Shown in pieces: positions 37,139 to 49,521 of a DNA stretch of 64,000 nt. How positions within the stretch are numbered: the stretch's first letter is position 1; each line of letters begins with the position of its first letter. The notes beneath the pieces were generated by a model, which searched no databases, was not told where the DNA came from, and worked only from the letters and a program-made list of their open reading frames with translations. Position numbers and translations under genes: made by a program. The stretch is from Nicotiana tabacum. Its lineage: Eukaryota; Streptophyta; Magnoliopsida; Solanales; Solanaceae. Where the stretch lies: contig NC_134082.1 of assembly GCF_000715075.1 (NCBI RefSeq), forward strand, positions 191,879,948 to 191,943,947. The letters run 5' to 3'.

Positions 37139-37316
37139 GTTTATTTGCTTTTCAAATGTAATAAGTGCAAGTGCCATTAGTGACTTATCTTATTTAGTGT
37201 CTTTTTAGATTCATCTATTTTTACATTAATGAAATGAGGCAATCATTGCCACTGAAATTCTCCAAATCTATCTGTCGCTAGGCCTACCTCGGGCACATCG
37301 AGGCTCCCAAATTAGG
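37139..37316. other. Spacer between ORF1 and gag of the older element
   Basis: Non-coding DNA in the position that in the minus-strand Ogre element separates ORF1 from gag. Confidence 0.45.
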
Positions 37317-40300
37317 ATGCGAATTTGCATTCCCGCAATATATGTTTTAAATACTGCAAACACTTTCAGATTCCTTACTGACTTGTTTACCTTTTATTTT
37401 TCTTTATTTTTATTATTCCCATCCCCTAAGGTTGGTTTGCACATACTGGCATCATCATCATATCACACCAGATTTAGAGTCCCTCCACCTCCTCCTCCTC
37501 CGAATAATCCGAAAAGTAGAGGACAAGCTAAGACGGATGATTTGAGTGGTATCCGAAAAGAAAATACTGAGAATATTGAAACTTCAGATGATCGGAGTAC
37601 TCCAGCCTAGAATGATGTGGTCCTATGACTAGAGCAAAAAATACTGGAGTTACAAGCAGAACTTGAGTAGGTCCACAACTTAGCAAACCTTTCCCTCACT
37701 CTGAACGTCCCGTACATTAACCAACAAAATGCTCAAAACCCAGCACCTCCTCAAAACATGCCAAACCAACGTCCACAAAATCCTCCCGTACCCCATCAGT
37801 ACGCTACACCACCTCAAAACCCTAATTCTCAACCGATACCAACTCCTCCACAACACCATCATTAACCAACCCAGTACCCACAAACCACTACCTATCACAC
37901 CCCTTAGAACACACCACAACCTATTCTTGATCCTCAAAACTCAACCAACGACCACCACTACACCCAAATCTCTGTCACTCACCAAAACAACCCCATATAC
38001 ATAGAAACCTTACCTCACTCCACTCAACCAATCTCCTATACACTAGAATCCGCTAAGAATGACCCGCCCATCAAGAATATGGCCGAGGAGCTCAAGAAGT
38101 TGACAAGTCGCGTTCAGGGTGTTAAAGGAGGAAAAGGGATAAAAGGTCTGAACTACGAAGATTTATGCATACAACCAGATGTGGAACTACAAGAGGGATA
38201 CAAACCTCCGAAGTTCAAAATGTTTGACAGAACGGGTGATCCCAAGGTTCATTTGAGAACTTATTGTAACAAGCTCGTGGGTGTCAGAAAGGATGAAAGG
38301 ATTCGAATGAAACTCTTCACGAGAAGTCTTACCGAAGATGCCCTGTCCTAGTACATAAGCCAGAATCCTAATGGGCTAATTGGGTGAGCATGTCATCAAA
38401 ATTTATGGATCGGTTCACGTTTAATACAGAGAATGCACCGGATGTCTTATATATCCAGAACCTAAAGAAGAAGCCAACTGAGACTTTATGTAAGTATGCT
38501 ACTCAGTGGAGGTCGGAAGTAGCCAAGGTCAGACCATCATTAGATGAAAAACAAATGAACAAGTTGTTTGTCCGGGCACAAGACCCACAGTATTATGAAT
38601 GGCTAATAGTTATTGAGAATCATAAGTTCTCCGATATCATCAAACTCGGAGAAAGGATTGAAGAGGGCATCAAAAGCGGGACGGTGACAAATTTTGAGAC
38701 ACTGCAAGCCACGAACAAAACATTGCAATTAGGTGGCATATCAAAGAAGAAAGAAGTAGGGGCAGTAATGGTGGCCCAAGGTCCAAAATCTCCAGTCACA
38801 TACCAAACACCTCCACCTACATACCAACCCTCACCTCCCAGATATTCTCAACCCGCCACCGCCTATCACACTTATAACACCCAGCCAACCTACTATCATT
38901 CACCTCCAGCTCTTCCAAATTATTACAAACCCTGACCTAATTTTGATCACAAACCACCTAGACAGTACACTACCATTGCTGACCCATCGACCAACTGTAC
39001 GAAAGATTGAGGGTTGCCGGTTATGTTACCCCTATTCCCGCTGTGGCAATGGAGAATTCATCTCAATGGGTCAACCCGAACAAAACCTGTGCATATCACT
39101 CCAGTATGAAGGGGCACACCATTGATGATTGCCGAACATTGAAAGATAAGATCTTGACCTTGATTGATAATAAGGTCATACATGCGAAGGAAGTTGCACC
39201 CAACGTCCGCAACAATCCTCTTCTAGATCATAGGGGCGAAGGGATCAATGTGATAGAAACGGATGAGGAGTGGGATCACGAGGGATCAATTGGACTTATA
39301 AAAGAGGGCGACAATCCTAAGAAGCCCGCAATTACGCTCAATCCTATTGTGGTCTCGGTACAGCCTCCAGTTGTGGTTGAGGTTACCGCATTAGTTCTAT
39401 TTGAGGTAGAACTAACACCACCTGCAGCCACACCTGTTCTATTTGAGGTAGAAGTGGCCATACCTTTCACAGTGACAGTAGCAACTACGCCTCCTTTCAA
39501 ATCTAACGCTATACCTTGGGATTACGTTGCCGAAGGTAGCCGAAAGGGAAAAGCAAAGATGGAAGAATCCGGTGCCGCACATGGAATGACCAGAACTGGA
39601 AGGATATATACACCCCAAAATTTAGGAGGATCAAGCAAAGAGGCTACTACCAAACAACCTGTCATTGAAACTGAACCGGAAGATATTTGGAGGAAAGTAC
39701 AAGCGAGGGAATACTCTATCGTCGATCATTTAAATAAGACCTCCGTTTAGATATCCATCCTGTCACTATTTCAAAATTCAGAGGCGCATAAGAATGCTCT
39801 GATAAAGGTGTTTAATGAAGAATATGTTCCCAACAATATCATCAGTGGAGAGATGGCCAACATGGTAGGTAAAGTAGTGGAGAGTCACAAGATCACCTTC
39901 CACGAGGATGAACTACCGCCTGAAGGGTTAAGCCACGATAGAGCACTACATATCACGATATAGTTTGAGGACAAATTTATTGCTAGGGTCCTAATAGATG
40001 GGAGTTCAAGAATCAACATTTGTCCATTGACTACTCTGAAAAGATTGGGGAAAGATTCATGAGATACGGGCAGGAAGTATGAATATGATAGCATTTGATG
40101 GGTCTTAGAGGGCCACGATTAGGGAGATTAACCTTTGTCTACAGATGAGACCAACTTGGTTCGATATTGAGTTCCAAGTACTAGACATATCAGCTACATA
40201 CAATCTTCTATTGGGTCAACTTTGGATACATGCTGCTGGGGATGTGGCTTCCACGCTACACCAGGCCGTGAAGTTTGAATGGAACCATCAGGAGGTAATC

Positions 40301-40872
40301 ATTCACGGAGATGGGAGTAACCCCATTTACATCAGTCAAACTATTCCAGTTATCGAGAATAGAAGGAGACTGGGTGGAAAAATTTATCATCACATTGAAC
40401 ATGTCAACGGGATTGAAAAGGACAAGTAGTGGAGTAACAAAATAGAAAGCATACTGGCATGGTCTGGGTATGAACCCGACAAAGGGCTTGGAAGGAACTC
40501 CAGGGCATTACCAAACCGATACAGTTGAAATGTCACGGCACAACTTTTGAGCTAGGATATCCATACACCTGGAAAGAATATGGATTGGTCGCCTCCATGA
40601 TGTGGTCCTTATTACCCTCTTGAGCAGTTAGTATCACACTTAAGTCAGAATTTTACCAGGCCAATACAATATGGGGATCTGCAGAGGAAAAAGCTTTGGT
40701 TGGGTTGAGAAAATTGTTCCTAGAAGACAAGAATATGGATTGCAATGTGATAATTGAGGAGGAGGAGGAAGAAGGCCTCACCATTCAGACTGTGGAGAAG
40801 GGAGTTATTCTTAGGAATTGGACTGCCACACCATTCCGGGCCCGCCGAGTTCCTGGGTATCTTGGCAATTAG
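37317..40872 (+). pseudogene. gag-protease region of the older Ogre-like element
   Basis: Scattered open frames (38079-38351, 38384-38935, 39007-39750, 40145-40429) together follow the same order as the gag-protease of the minus-strand Ogre copy: a Pro/Gln-rich start, gag core (LNYEDLCIQPDVELQEGYKP), a knuckle-like CAYHSSMKGHTIDDCRTLKD, IPWDY and MTRTGRIYTPQ, protease-like VLIDGSSRINICPL, and LDISATYNLLLGQLWIHAAG. It is broken by stops (for example near 38349, 39749, 39961) and indels. It ends near the same point as the young gag (RRVPGYLGN, 40846-40872) and no RT follows. A duplicated ttctatttgaggtagaa lies at about 39396 and 39438. Confidence 0.7.
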
Positions 40873-41654
40873 CCTAATTTGTTTTATAGCCAAGCTAGAC
40901 ATTTAATATATTTTTAGTAACTTTGTTTTAAAATACGCATTTTGTTTCGAAATAATTGCTCAAGTCATCGGACCGTACTTGTTTTGGGATATTTTCAAAT
41001 TTAATCAATGCATTGCTATTTATTATTCATTATTATCTTTCACATTTTCTTTCTACAACGTTTTTGTTACTTTTCTCGATGAACCGATGACTATGATATG
41101 TAATGAGACAACACAACAATCAGAAACCGGTTAGGTAACTAGGTCAGAATTTTGAGAAGGATTCTCAAAATTCTGGAGCAGATCCAACAAACTTTGTTGC
41201 ACGCAGAACGACCGAAGGATCACTTACTAAACTGGGGCAGAATTTTGAGGAGAACCCTCAAAATTCTATTGCAAGAAAGCTGCAATGTCTTTAAAAATGT
41301 TACAGTTATTAGTTCATCTAATTTACTTGATATGACATATCACTATGTTTTATAAAATAAAATAACTCTATTTCACCAATTAAGTGCATATTTTCGAAAA
41401 CCTCATTTCTATGGCAGCCAGGTGTTACCCAGGGTAACTCAAACGGGGCCTCCGGAACAAAGCAAAGCAAAGCAAGCAGACGAAGGCACGAACCAACCTC
41501 CCCTGCAAAACTCACGACTTTTCTTTGAATGCAGGTACAGTGAACATGACAGGAGTATTCACAAGTATACACATCACTATCCTCATAATGATCAGGACAT
41601 CGGACACAATATATCTCCAGATAAGAAATATTCTACTCCTATCTGCTATTTGTT
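40873..41654. other. Non-coding remnant with two hairpins
   Basis: Where polymerase should follow there is only AT-rich DNA. It contains two related perfect 12-bp stem hairpins: agaattttgaga/tctcaaaattct (41146-41174, 5-nt loop) and agaattttgagg/cctcaaaattct (41239-41267, 5-nt loop). An acceptor-like ctttgaatgcag lies at 41524-41535. Confidence 0.5.
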
Positions 41655-42217
41655 CACTGCATAAGGCTAAGCACTGCCTTCTATTTGCATCAGACTAAGC
41701 CTTGTCTCAACTCTTGCATGAGGCTAAGCCCTACCTCCCTATTTGCATAAGGCTAAGCACTGCCTTCCATTTGTATGAGACTAAGACCTATCTCAAATCT
41801 TGCATAAGGCTAAGCACTGCCTCCATATTTGCATAAGGCTAAGCATTGCCTTCCATTTGCATGAGACTAAGTCCTGTCTCAAATCTTGCATGAGGCTAAG
41901 CCCTGCCTCTATATTTGCATAAGGCTAAGCACTGCCTTCTCTTTGCATGAGACTAATCTCTGTCTCAAACCTTGCATGAGGCTAAGCCCTGCCTCCATAT
42001 TTGCATAAGGCTAAGAATTGCATTCTCTTTGCATGAGACTAAGCCCTGTCTCAAATCTTGCATGAGGCTAAGACCTGCCTTCATATTTACATAAGGATAC
42101 TGCATTCTCTCTACATGAGACTAAGCCCTGTCTCAAATCTTGCATGAGGATATACCCTGCCTCCATATTTGTATAAGGCTAAGCATTGCCTTCTCTTTGC
42201 ATGAGACTAAGCCCTGT
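41655..42217 (+). repeat. Tandem array, first part
   Basis: About 20 monomers of 28-30 bp around GGCTAAGC / GACTAAGC, such as gcataaggctaagcactgcc, gcatgagactaagccctgtc and gcatgaggctaagccctgcc. They mostly follow each other in that order, giving a higher-order period near 88 bp. The array is cut by the Ogre insertion at 42218 and resumes at 63517. Confidence 0.9.
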
Positions 42218-45200
42218 TGTCGCACCTCCTTTTTCCGCACTCGCGAGGCGTTTAGGGAGTTTTCTCCAATTGAAGTACAGTCAAAACGGGATTTATTTCA
42301 TTATTTCAGAGTCGCCACCTGGGAATTTTAAGGCGTCCCAAGTCACCGGTTTTAATCCCTGAATCGAGAAGAATATGACTCTGTTTGTTATTCTGCAAAC
42401 CAGAAATCCTGAGTAAGGAAGTCTGTTAATCCGGAAGAAGGTGTTAGGCATTTTCGAATTCCGTGGTTCTAGCACGGTCGCTCAACTGCTTTTATTCTTG
42501 GCTTAATTATCTTGATTTTACTAAATACATTTTTATTGCATGATTTTACTACCGCTTTTACTTATTGTTTACAATTATATAAACGAATTACGCGTACGTA
42601 TATTCGTATTATATACCTTTTATAATTACAGGGGATCGTGCCACGCATACGTGTACACAATAAAATTGACCATATTATATTTTTGTTAAAACTCTCATAT
42701 GTTCAAAATTTAAAATAAAATTAAGAACATCGTCACCCTTGTATTTATACAATGAACTGCACATCTCGGGTTACATGAAATTATTTTGACATCCTCGGAG
42801 AAATCCTTTTTATTAAAATGTTCATTCGAAGTTGCGCGAACGCATAATTCGAATTGCCTTTAGAAATATAATCAGGTTACGCGAACGCATCCCTAATTAC
42901 GCCAAATATTCTTAATGGTATTATGGATTTTCCACGAATTGTTTATTATATCTACACATTTTATATGAAAATCCTGAGAAATTCACATTTTAGGGATGCC
43001 TTTAAATTCTTTTAAAAGGATTCACAATTTATTAAATATTGCCCGTCGATTATAATTTTCGAGTATAAATTATATTCATCCAAACTATTCAAATTCAAAG
43101 AAAAGAATAAAAATATGATTAATACTATTTTTAGCAAATACAACATATATATATGCCAAAGAATGAATTGCATATGAAACTAAAAAAAATGATTTATGAA
43201 GGGAAGAAGTATTTTTGAACAATTTTTCATTATTTTTATTTGGTGCAGATTCTATTTCTACTTACCATTGATATAAAATGTTGCCATTCATGCTTATACA
43301 TAGCATCTCATTCTCATATGCTTGTTTTTAATCCAAAATTATAATTGCTTAGTTAATTTGTTTAAATAATCAAATTGATGAGAAAAAGGTTATTATTCGA
43401 ATTGATTCAATAAAATTGCATTACATGCAACGTAGTTGTGCGCTTAAACATTTATAATATTCTAACATCGTAACGAGCTATATCACCTCACCTTACTCAT
43501 ATGATTATATATATACCTGTCATCATGCCATATATGAACATATAACTTATATCAATCTAAACAAAATCATATTTTTACAAGATATACTAATAATGTAACT
43601 TCTTGATACTTCCATTCTACTTTACATTTAGCTAAAGACATTATGGGATGTAATCAATGGCCCCTTTTTATGCCATATTCCCTATTTTGATGATTCCAAT
43701 ACAACTTATACTGAATGAAAATTCGAAATGAATAACTTCGCTATAACATTTATACAAGCTTCAAAAGGGAATACTTAACTAATGGTTATCATATCAAGCA
43801 CATTGTCATATTAGCCCATACGAAACAAAACAAAAGTTTGAATTACTGAATTTAAACAAGTGGAAGACAAAAATTATAATTCTCAAACTTCAACTATTCA
43901 TCATGTTGGAGCTTTTCACCACATGATTTTAAAAGATAGGTACCTGGAAATGAAGGTAAAAGGAGTAAATTTCAGCAGTAGCAGCAGTAACAAAATCAGC
44001 AGAATATACCAATAACACAGCAAGTCTGAACAAGACCCGTTAACCCAGATGAACAGTGACAGAAACTCGAGAAAAAATTTCAGATTCAAACTGAACAATA
44101 TCCACAAACAAACAACGGACAGATTCTAGAATAACATTTTTCAAATTTCAGTTTCTTTCCTATTACAAATTCATATTTTTGATTTTTCTGTTTCTGCTTT
44201 TGTATATGTTTCAAATTGTGTGTGTGTGTGTGAATATTCTCTTTTTATTTCTTTTTCTGTTTTCTTCCTCTCTTTCTCTTCTTACAAAATAATCTGATTT
44301 CTTTTCTTTTTCTTCAAAATCTGAATTTCAAAATCAGTCTCCTAAAAATCTGCCCCTCTCTTAAAAAAAAACTCTCTCAAAACTCCTCTTTAGTCAGTCC
44401 CCATTCCTCCTATCTTATACAGGTCTGCCCCTCTTTTTTAGCCTACTGTCCGGACCCCTTTCTTCTTTTAAAAATCAGAAAGTCTCATTAAAATCTGCTT
44501 TTAAATACTTTAAGTGATCTTATCCTGATTTTAAGCAGCCCCATTACCCTTTGTTTCCCATTATCACATTAAACTATAGCCATTAACATTCCACTTTCAA
44601 CCCACTATTATTATCAGATTACCTTCACTGTTTTTTCCCAGAAATGCCCCTGAAATTTTGATGTTATTACTGTTTTTATACGAAAAAAATCAGAACAGAT
44701 TCTACAATCTGTTCTCACAGCTATAACCAATCCTATGATTTGAGACAATATATCACATTTCTAATAACTGATTGACAAGAATTGAATTTAAACAGGGGAT
44801 TCTTAACTGAACACTGAACCTGAATAAAACACACTAACATTACACAGAACATGCAGGATTATTTCAACTGAAATTCAAAACTGAACTAAAAGCAAACAAA
44901 TACAGGAGCAGTGTCAATATACTGACAATGCCCTGGAACCAACTGGTTTAGAAATCAACATACACGCAGCATTCTTTTGACAGACTCATTGAAATATAAT
45001 CGAGGATGATTTAACTGACGAGTATTAATCAAACTGATTATCTATAAAAATTGTCCACAAACGATAGGTAAACAGATTGTTTCAATTAGCATTGTCACAA
45101 ACGGGAATTCATAATGTAACTAATCGATGAATTTAATCGAGTCAATTAAACATATTGGGAACAATCATAACCAATAAAAACAATTCATTTATTTGATCAA

Positions 45201-46708
45201 ACATACAGGTATGAGACAAAATGACAGAATTAATCAAACAAAAAATATGAAAAAAAATTAACAGGTTATTGAAACAAACAATCATACATGTAGGAAACAA
45301 AAAGAAATAAGAAAAATACCTCTAAATCTTTAAACTTCATACGGACTCGAACTCAACTTGGATTCGGGCTTTTTGAAATCAAACAGACCTTAGTCGAAGT
45401 ATTTTCAACTGAAAATACTTTGACTAAGGTCGATTAAACCTCAATCCTTCGTTTGAATTGAAAAAGATTCCAAGATTGGAAAATTTAGGGTTTCAGATCT
45501 TGGATTTTAAATCCGAACATTTCCGGGTAGATTCGAAAGGAACCAAAGACGACACAAGGGTGAGGGAAGCCTAGGGGTGATTTGGTGTTAGTTTAGAACA
45601 GATCTGGGTGAGTTCATGTTTGGCTCGAATCTTCAAATGAAGATTTGAGAAGCTCTGAGGTGATTCGAGCCAAACAAACACCGGATCCATAGCGAGGCAG
45701 GCTAGGGGGTGCTATGGTGTTAACCGTGGCTTGGTTGATTTGGATATGAGTTTGCCTCGAATCTTCAAATGAAGATTCGAGAAACTCCAGGGAGATTCGA
45801 ACTCAACGGTTATCATATTCGGATAGAGGGTGGTCGGGGGTTCAGGGGTGTTAAGGTGGTGACCGGCGGCGTTGTTGCCGCCGGGTTTCAGGCGGTGGGG
45901 AATGAGAGCGGCTAGGGTTAGGGTGTGATTTCGGAGGGGATGATGAACAGTAAAGAGGAGGGGGGTGTTTAGTTAGGGGCCGGGGTAGGGGTTTGGGCCT
46001 TATATAGGGGTGGGGTGGATTGATCTCATCCGTTGGATCAATTAAGATGCACGGTTGAGATCAATTCACTTAACCAAACGACATCGTTTGGTTTAAGTTG
46101 GGGGAAAGGGTTGAACCGGGTATTGGATCGGGTAAGGATTATAGGTTAGGGTGATGAGATCTCAGCCGTTGAATTGATCTAATCTAACGGCCCTTGATGA
46201 ATGATCACCAAACGACATCATTTGGCATAGCTGAATTGGACCGGACATGGGCATTTAGATTGGGCTGTGGGACAATTGTTTTATTTGGGCCTGGATTTCA
46301 ATCCAGGTCCTATTATTTTATACTTGAAGCCTATTTTCCATTTCTCAATTTTATTCTTAATTAATAAAATCCTAATCAAAATTATAAAAACAAAATTATC
46401 ATTACAAAAATACTAATTACCTTTTAATAATCATTAACACATAGATAAAACATTAATCACACAGTGAAACATTTGAAATAGAACCAATGCATATTTTTGT
46501 GATTTTATTTTGAATCAATTATTAAATGCATAATTAAATCATATATTTTTATTTTAATTTTTATTTTATTATGACAAAGTAAATATTTACGGACATAACA
46601 CAAATATTTAACACCACGCAAATTCAAAAATTGCACACTAAAAGAAATTTATTTTATTTTTGATTTATTTTGGAGTAGTTTTCGTGAGGCAAAAATCACG
46701 TGCTCACA
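42218..46708 (-). repeat. 3' LTR of the Ogre element
   Basis: 4,491 bp, from TGTGAGCACGTG (46708, minus strand) to GGTGCGACA (42218). A TATA box, CTATATAA on the minus strand, is at 46000-46007. It has a near-perfect hairpin at 45386-45431. The first 260 bp on the plus-strand side differ from the 5' LTR at about a dozen places, and the remainder at far fewer. This copy has about 970 bp (roughly 42660-43630) that the 5' LTR lacks. Confidence 0.9.
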
Positions 46709-46721
46709 GCTGCCCCTCTTT
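46709..46721 (-). other. Polypurine tract
   Basis: Minus-strand AAAGAGGGGCAGC lies immediately before the 3' LTR start, the position and composition of the plus-strand primer of LTR elements. Confidence 0.75.
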
Positions 46722-47272
46722 GTGCGGAAACTCGAAGAGTTTTCGTGCAAAGATAAAGTGAGCGGATACGAGCGATTTTTGCCCGTTCAAATACTCCGTG
46801 GGAAGCATTTTTTGAAAGATTTGACCGAACCTCTGCTTTAAAGGTTTCCTACATATCCTTGGCTATAAAAGAATCAGGTCAATGTAGTTCGGGAAGTTTT
46901 GGGTAGCTGGGACTACCATGGGACTGTGATGTTACTGCTGTTTCGTGCTGCTTTTACTGCTTGCTGACCTTCTTATTACACTTTACTTCAAAGGTAATAT
47001 AAAAAGCTAAACTAGACTATGGTACATGAATTATAAAATCTTATCTAGATCATGCCTTTGCATTTCTTGTTGTCTTGATATCTTGGTGACTCTTGGGCAT
47101 TTGGCTTATTCCGTATTCCTTTTCATTGTGTCCCGTATTTTCTTCATCTGTTTGGGACTCTTGTCATTTCCTGCTGGGGACTTTGTTGGACTCCTCTGCT
47201 TTATTGACTCTAAATGTGCTCCTTTCTCATATGAGCGAGCTTTTGACTTCAACACTTCAATTGTATTCCCTT
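46722..47272 (-). other. Spacer between minisatellite and polypurine tract
   Basis: Non-coding. It contains one copy (46845-46890) of the 45-nt motif described in findings. Confidence 0.5.
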
Positions 47273-48178
47273 GTTCTCCAGGTGGGTGCCTGACTTCTGC
47301 TGTTTTAATTGTATTCCCTTGTTCTCCAGGTGGGTGCCTGACTGCTTCTTTTCTTTCTTCATCCTCATTCTCCAGGTGGACGCCTGACTTCTTCAATTCT
47401 TTGTCCTCATTCTCCAGGTGGACGCCTGATTTCTTCAATTCTTCATCCTCATTCTCCAGGTGGACGCCTGATTCCTTCAATTCTCTTCATCCTCATTCTC
47501 CAGGTGGACGCCTGACTTCTTCTTTAATTCTCATCCTCATTCTCCAGGTGGACGCCTGATTTCTTTAATTCATCCTCATTCTCCAGGTGGACGCCTGATT
47601 TCTTTAATTCATCCTCATTCTCTAGGTGGACGCCTGATTTCTTTAATTCTCATCCTCATTCTCCAGGTGGATGCCTGACTTCTTTTTAACTTCTTCATCC
47701 TTATTCTCCAGGTGGACACCTGACTTCTTCAATTCTCATCCTCATTCTCCAGGTGGACGCCTGATTTCTTTAATTCTCATCCTCATTCTCCAGGTGGACG
47801 CCTGACTTCTTCAACTCTTTGTCCTCATTCTCCAGGTAGACGCCTGACTTCTTCAACTCTTTGTCCTCATTCTCCAGGTGGACGCCTGATTCCTTCAATT
47901 CTTCATCCTTATTCTCCAGGTGGATGCCTGATTTCTTCAATTCTTCATCCTCATTCTCCAGGTGGACGCCTGATTTCTTCAATTCTTCATCCTTATTCTC
48001 CAGGTGGATGCCTGATTTCTTCAATTCTTCATACTCATTCTCCAGGTGGACGCCTGATTTCTTCAATTCTTCATCCTCATTCTCCAGGTGGACGCCTGAT
48101 TTCTTCTTTAATTCTTCATCCTCATTCTCCAAGTGGACGCCTGATTTCTTCTTTAATTCTTCATCCTCATTCTCCAGA
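47273..48178 (-). repeat. Minisatellite in the Ogre 3' region
   Basis: About 22 units of 38-50 bp, consensus on the plus strand ttctccaggtggacgcctga followed by tttcttcaattcttcatcctca (42 bp). On the element's sense strand one frame reads repeats of SGVHLENEDEELKK over 137 residues (48183-47770), interrupted near the other end by units of irregular length. Confidence 0.9.
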
Positions 48179-49521
48179 CACAAATGTTGTTTTTGCCCCT
48201 GTTTTAAATCAAAGAAAACTTCGTTAGTTTAAAGTAGGGTGGTTAACTGGGGTATTCTTGCCGATGGTGGGGCTTCTCTTCGTCTTGTTTTATAGCCTTG
48301 GAATGGTTGAAAAGACTGTTTTGTCCTTGTAATTGATCCTTGACTATAGGATCACCAACTGTTGTTTTTACTTTAAACCCTTTTAATCGTAATCATATGT
48401 CTCTCCTGACATTGCTGATCCACTTTTGATTTCACTTTTCTTCCTCCCATATCTTATTATTTTTATCTCCCGCCTTTCATGGCCGTATTTTGCATCATGT
48501 AATCTTGAATCTTGGTAGTATACCTTGACATTCCTTCTTATTTGTTTGGAATAAAACTTATCTCAAAGCTTTAGAAAAGTAAGATTATTAGTGACGAAAC
48601 ACGCTGATTTCGACAATTATAGAATGAAAAGAAAAATTCAAATTTGGATGACTGTTGGAGAAGGAATAAAAACTTATCTGATTGGAGTTACTGGCGTCAA
48701 TGATCAGGGTATGCATTTCGGATTAATCAACCCAGTCTTTTAATCAATCTCCTTTTAATTGTCTCATTTTTGTTTCCCCAAAATTTCCATAACCCAACTT
48801 CATTTTTCATTTTATAGACCTGTTTGACTTGCAATATCTCAAAGAGTTTTCACCGACAAACTTTCTTCATTTGTTCATTTCTTACTTCCTTTTCGCCTTA
48901 TAGTGCCTGCGAAGGTTTTCACCAATAAGACTCTCTCATTTTACTTTCTCTCAACTTATGTCATCTTATGGTACCCGTGTGGGTTTTCACCTATAAGACT
49001 CTCTCATTTTTACTTTCTTTTCTTGTTTGTACCAGAGTGTTATGAACCATCTTCATTTTCTTGACTCAGCATTTTTCTAAGATTGATCGAAAGGTCTTTT
49101 TGGTATGTGGTTGGAAATGGAAAAGGTATCAAAAGCTAAATAGTTTTGGTATGGGTTTAAAATTACAACTCTTGGAATCTTTTTCTTATTTCCAATACAA
49201 TTCTTTGCCCCAGTTTCTTGATTGGGGTCTCTTGATGTTTCTTTTTGTGCACATTATGCATATTGTGCACCCTATGACCGAGCCGTGAGGCGCCTACGTA
49301 TCCTTCTTTGAGGAATCAGGTCAAACGTAGTTCACTAAATAATAGTGATTTTTTTTATTAATATTATTTCATATTTGATTTTCATTGATTCCAAGAGAGG
49401 GTAGGAAAGAAACAAATATGGCTCAAAAGGGAAAGCAAAGGGTATAGTGTTTGGATAGCAGAATAAATTGCCTTTGTCATTCCAATCTTCGAAATAATGC
49501 TAAATACAAACATTCAAAAAG
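48179..49521 (-). other. Ogre non-coding region after integrase
   Basis: No coding similarity. Contains two related words, cctgcgaaggttttcaccaa (48906) and cccgtgtgggttttcaccta (48973), each followed by taagactctctcattt. A copy of the 45-nt motif is at 49290-49333. Confidence 0.5.

Noticed and set aside
37680..38004. Opposed frames of 85-91 residues
   Set aside because: They lie in a C/A-rich, Pro/Gln-coding stretch of the older gag; composition alone keeps them open.
41655..42217. CRISPR-like or satellite RNA array
   Set aside because: Direct repeats without unique spacers, in plant nuclear DNA; it is an ordinary minisatellite of retrotransposon type.
42293..42475. 60-residue frame repeated at 60072-60254
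   Set aside because: Present in both LTRs of the Ogre element because the LTRs are copies; no sign that it is a gene.
47026..47559. 177-residue plus-strand frame
   Set aside because: It runs antisense to the Ogre element through its minisatellite (FSRWTPDFFNS repeats) and begins in non-coding DNA.
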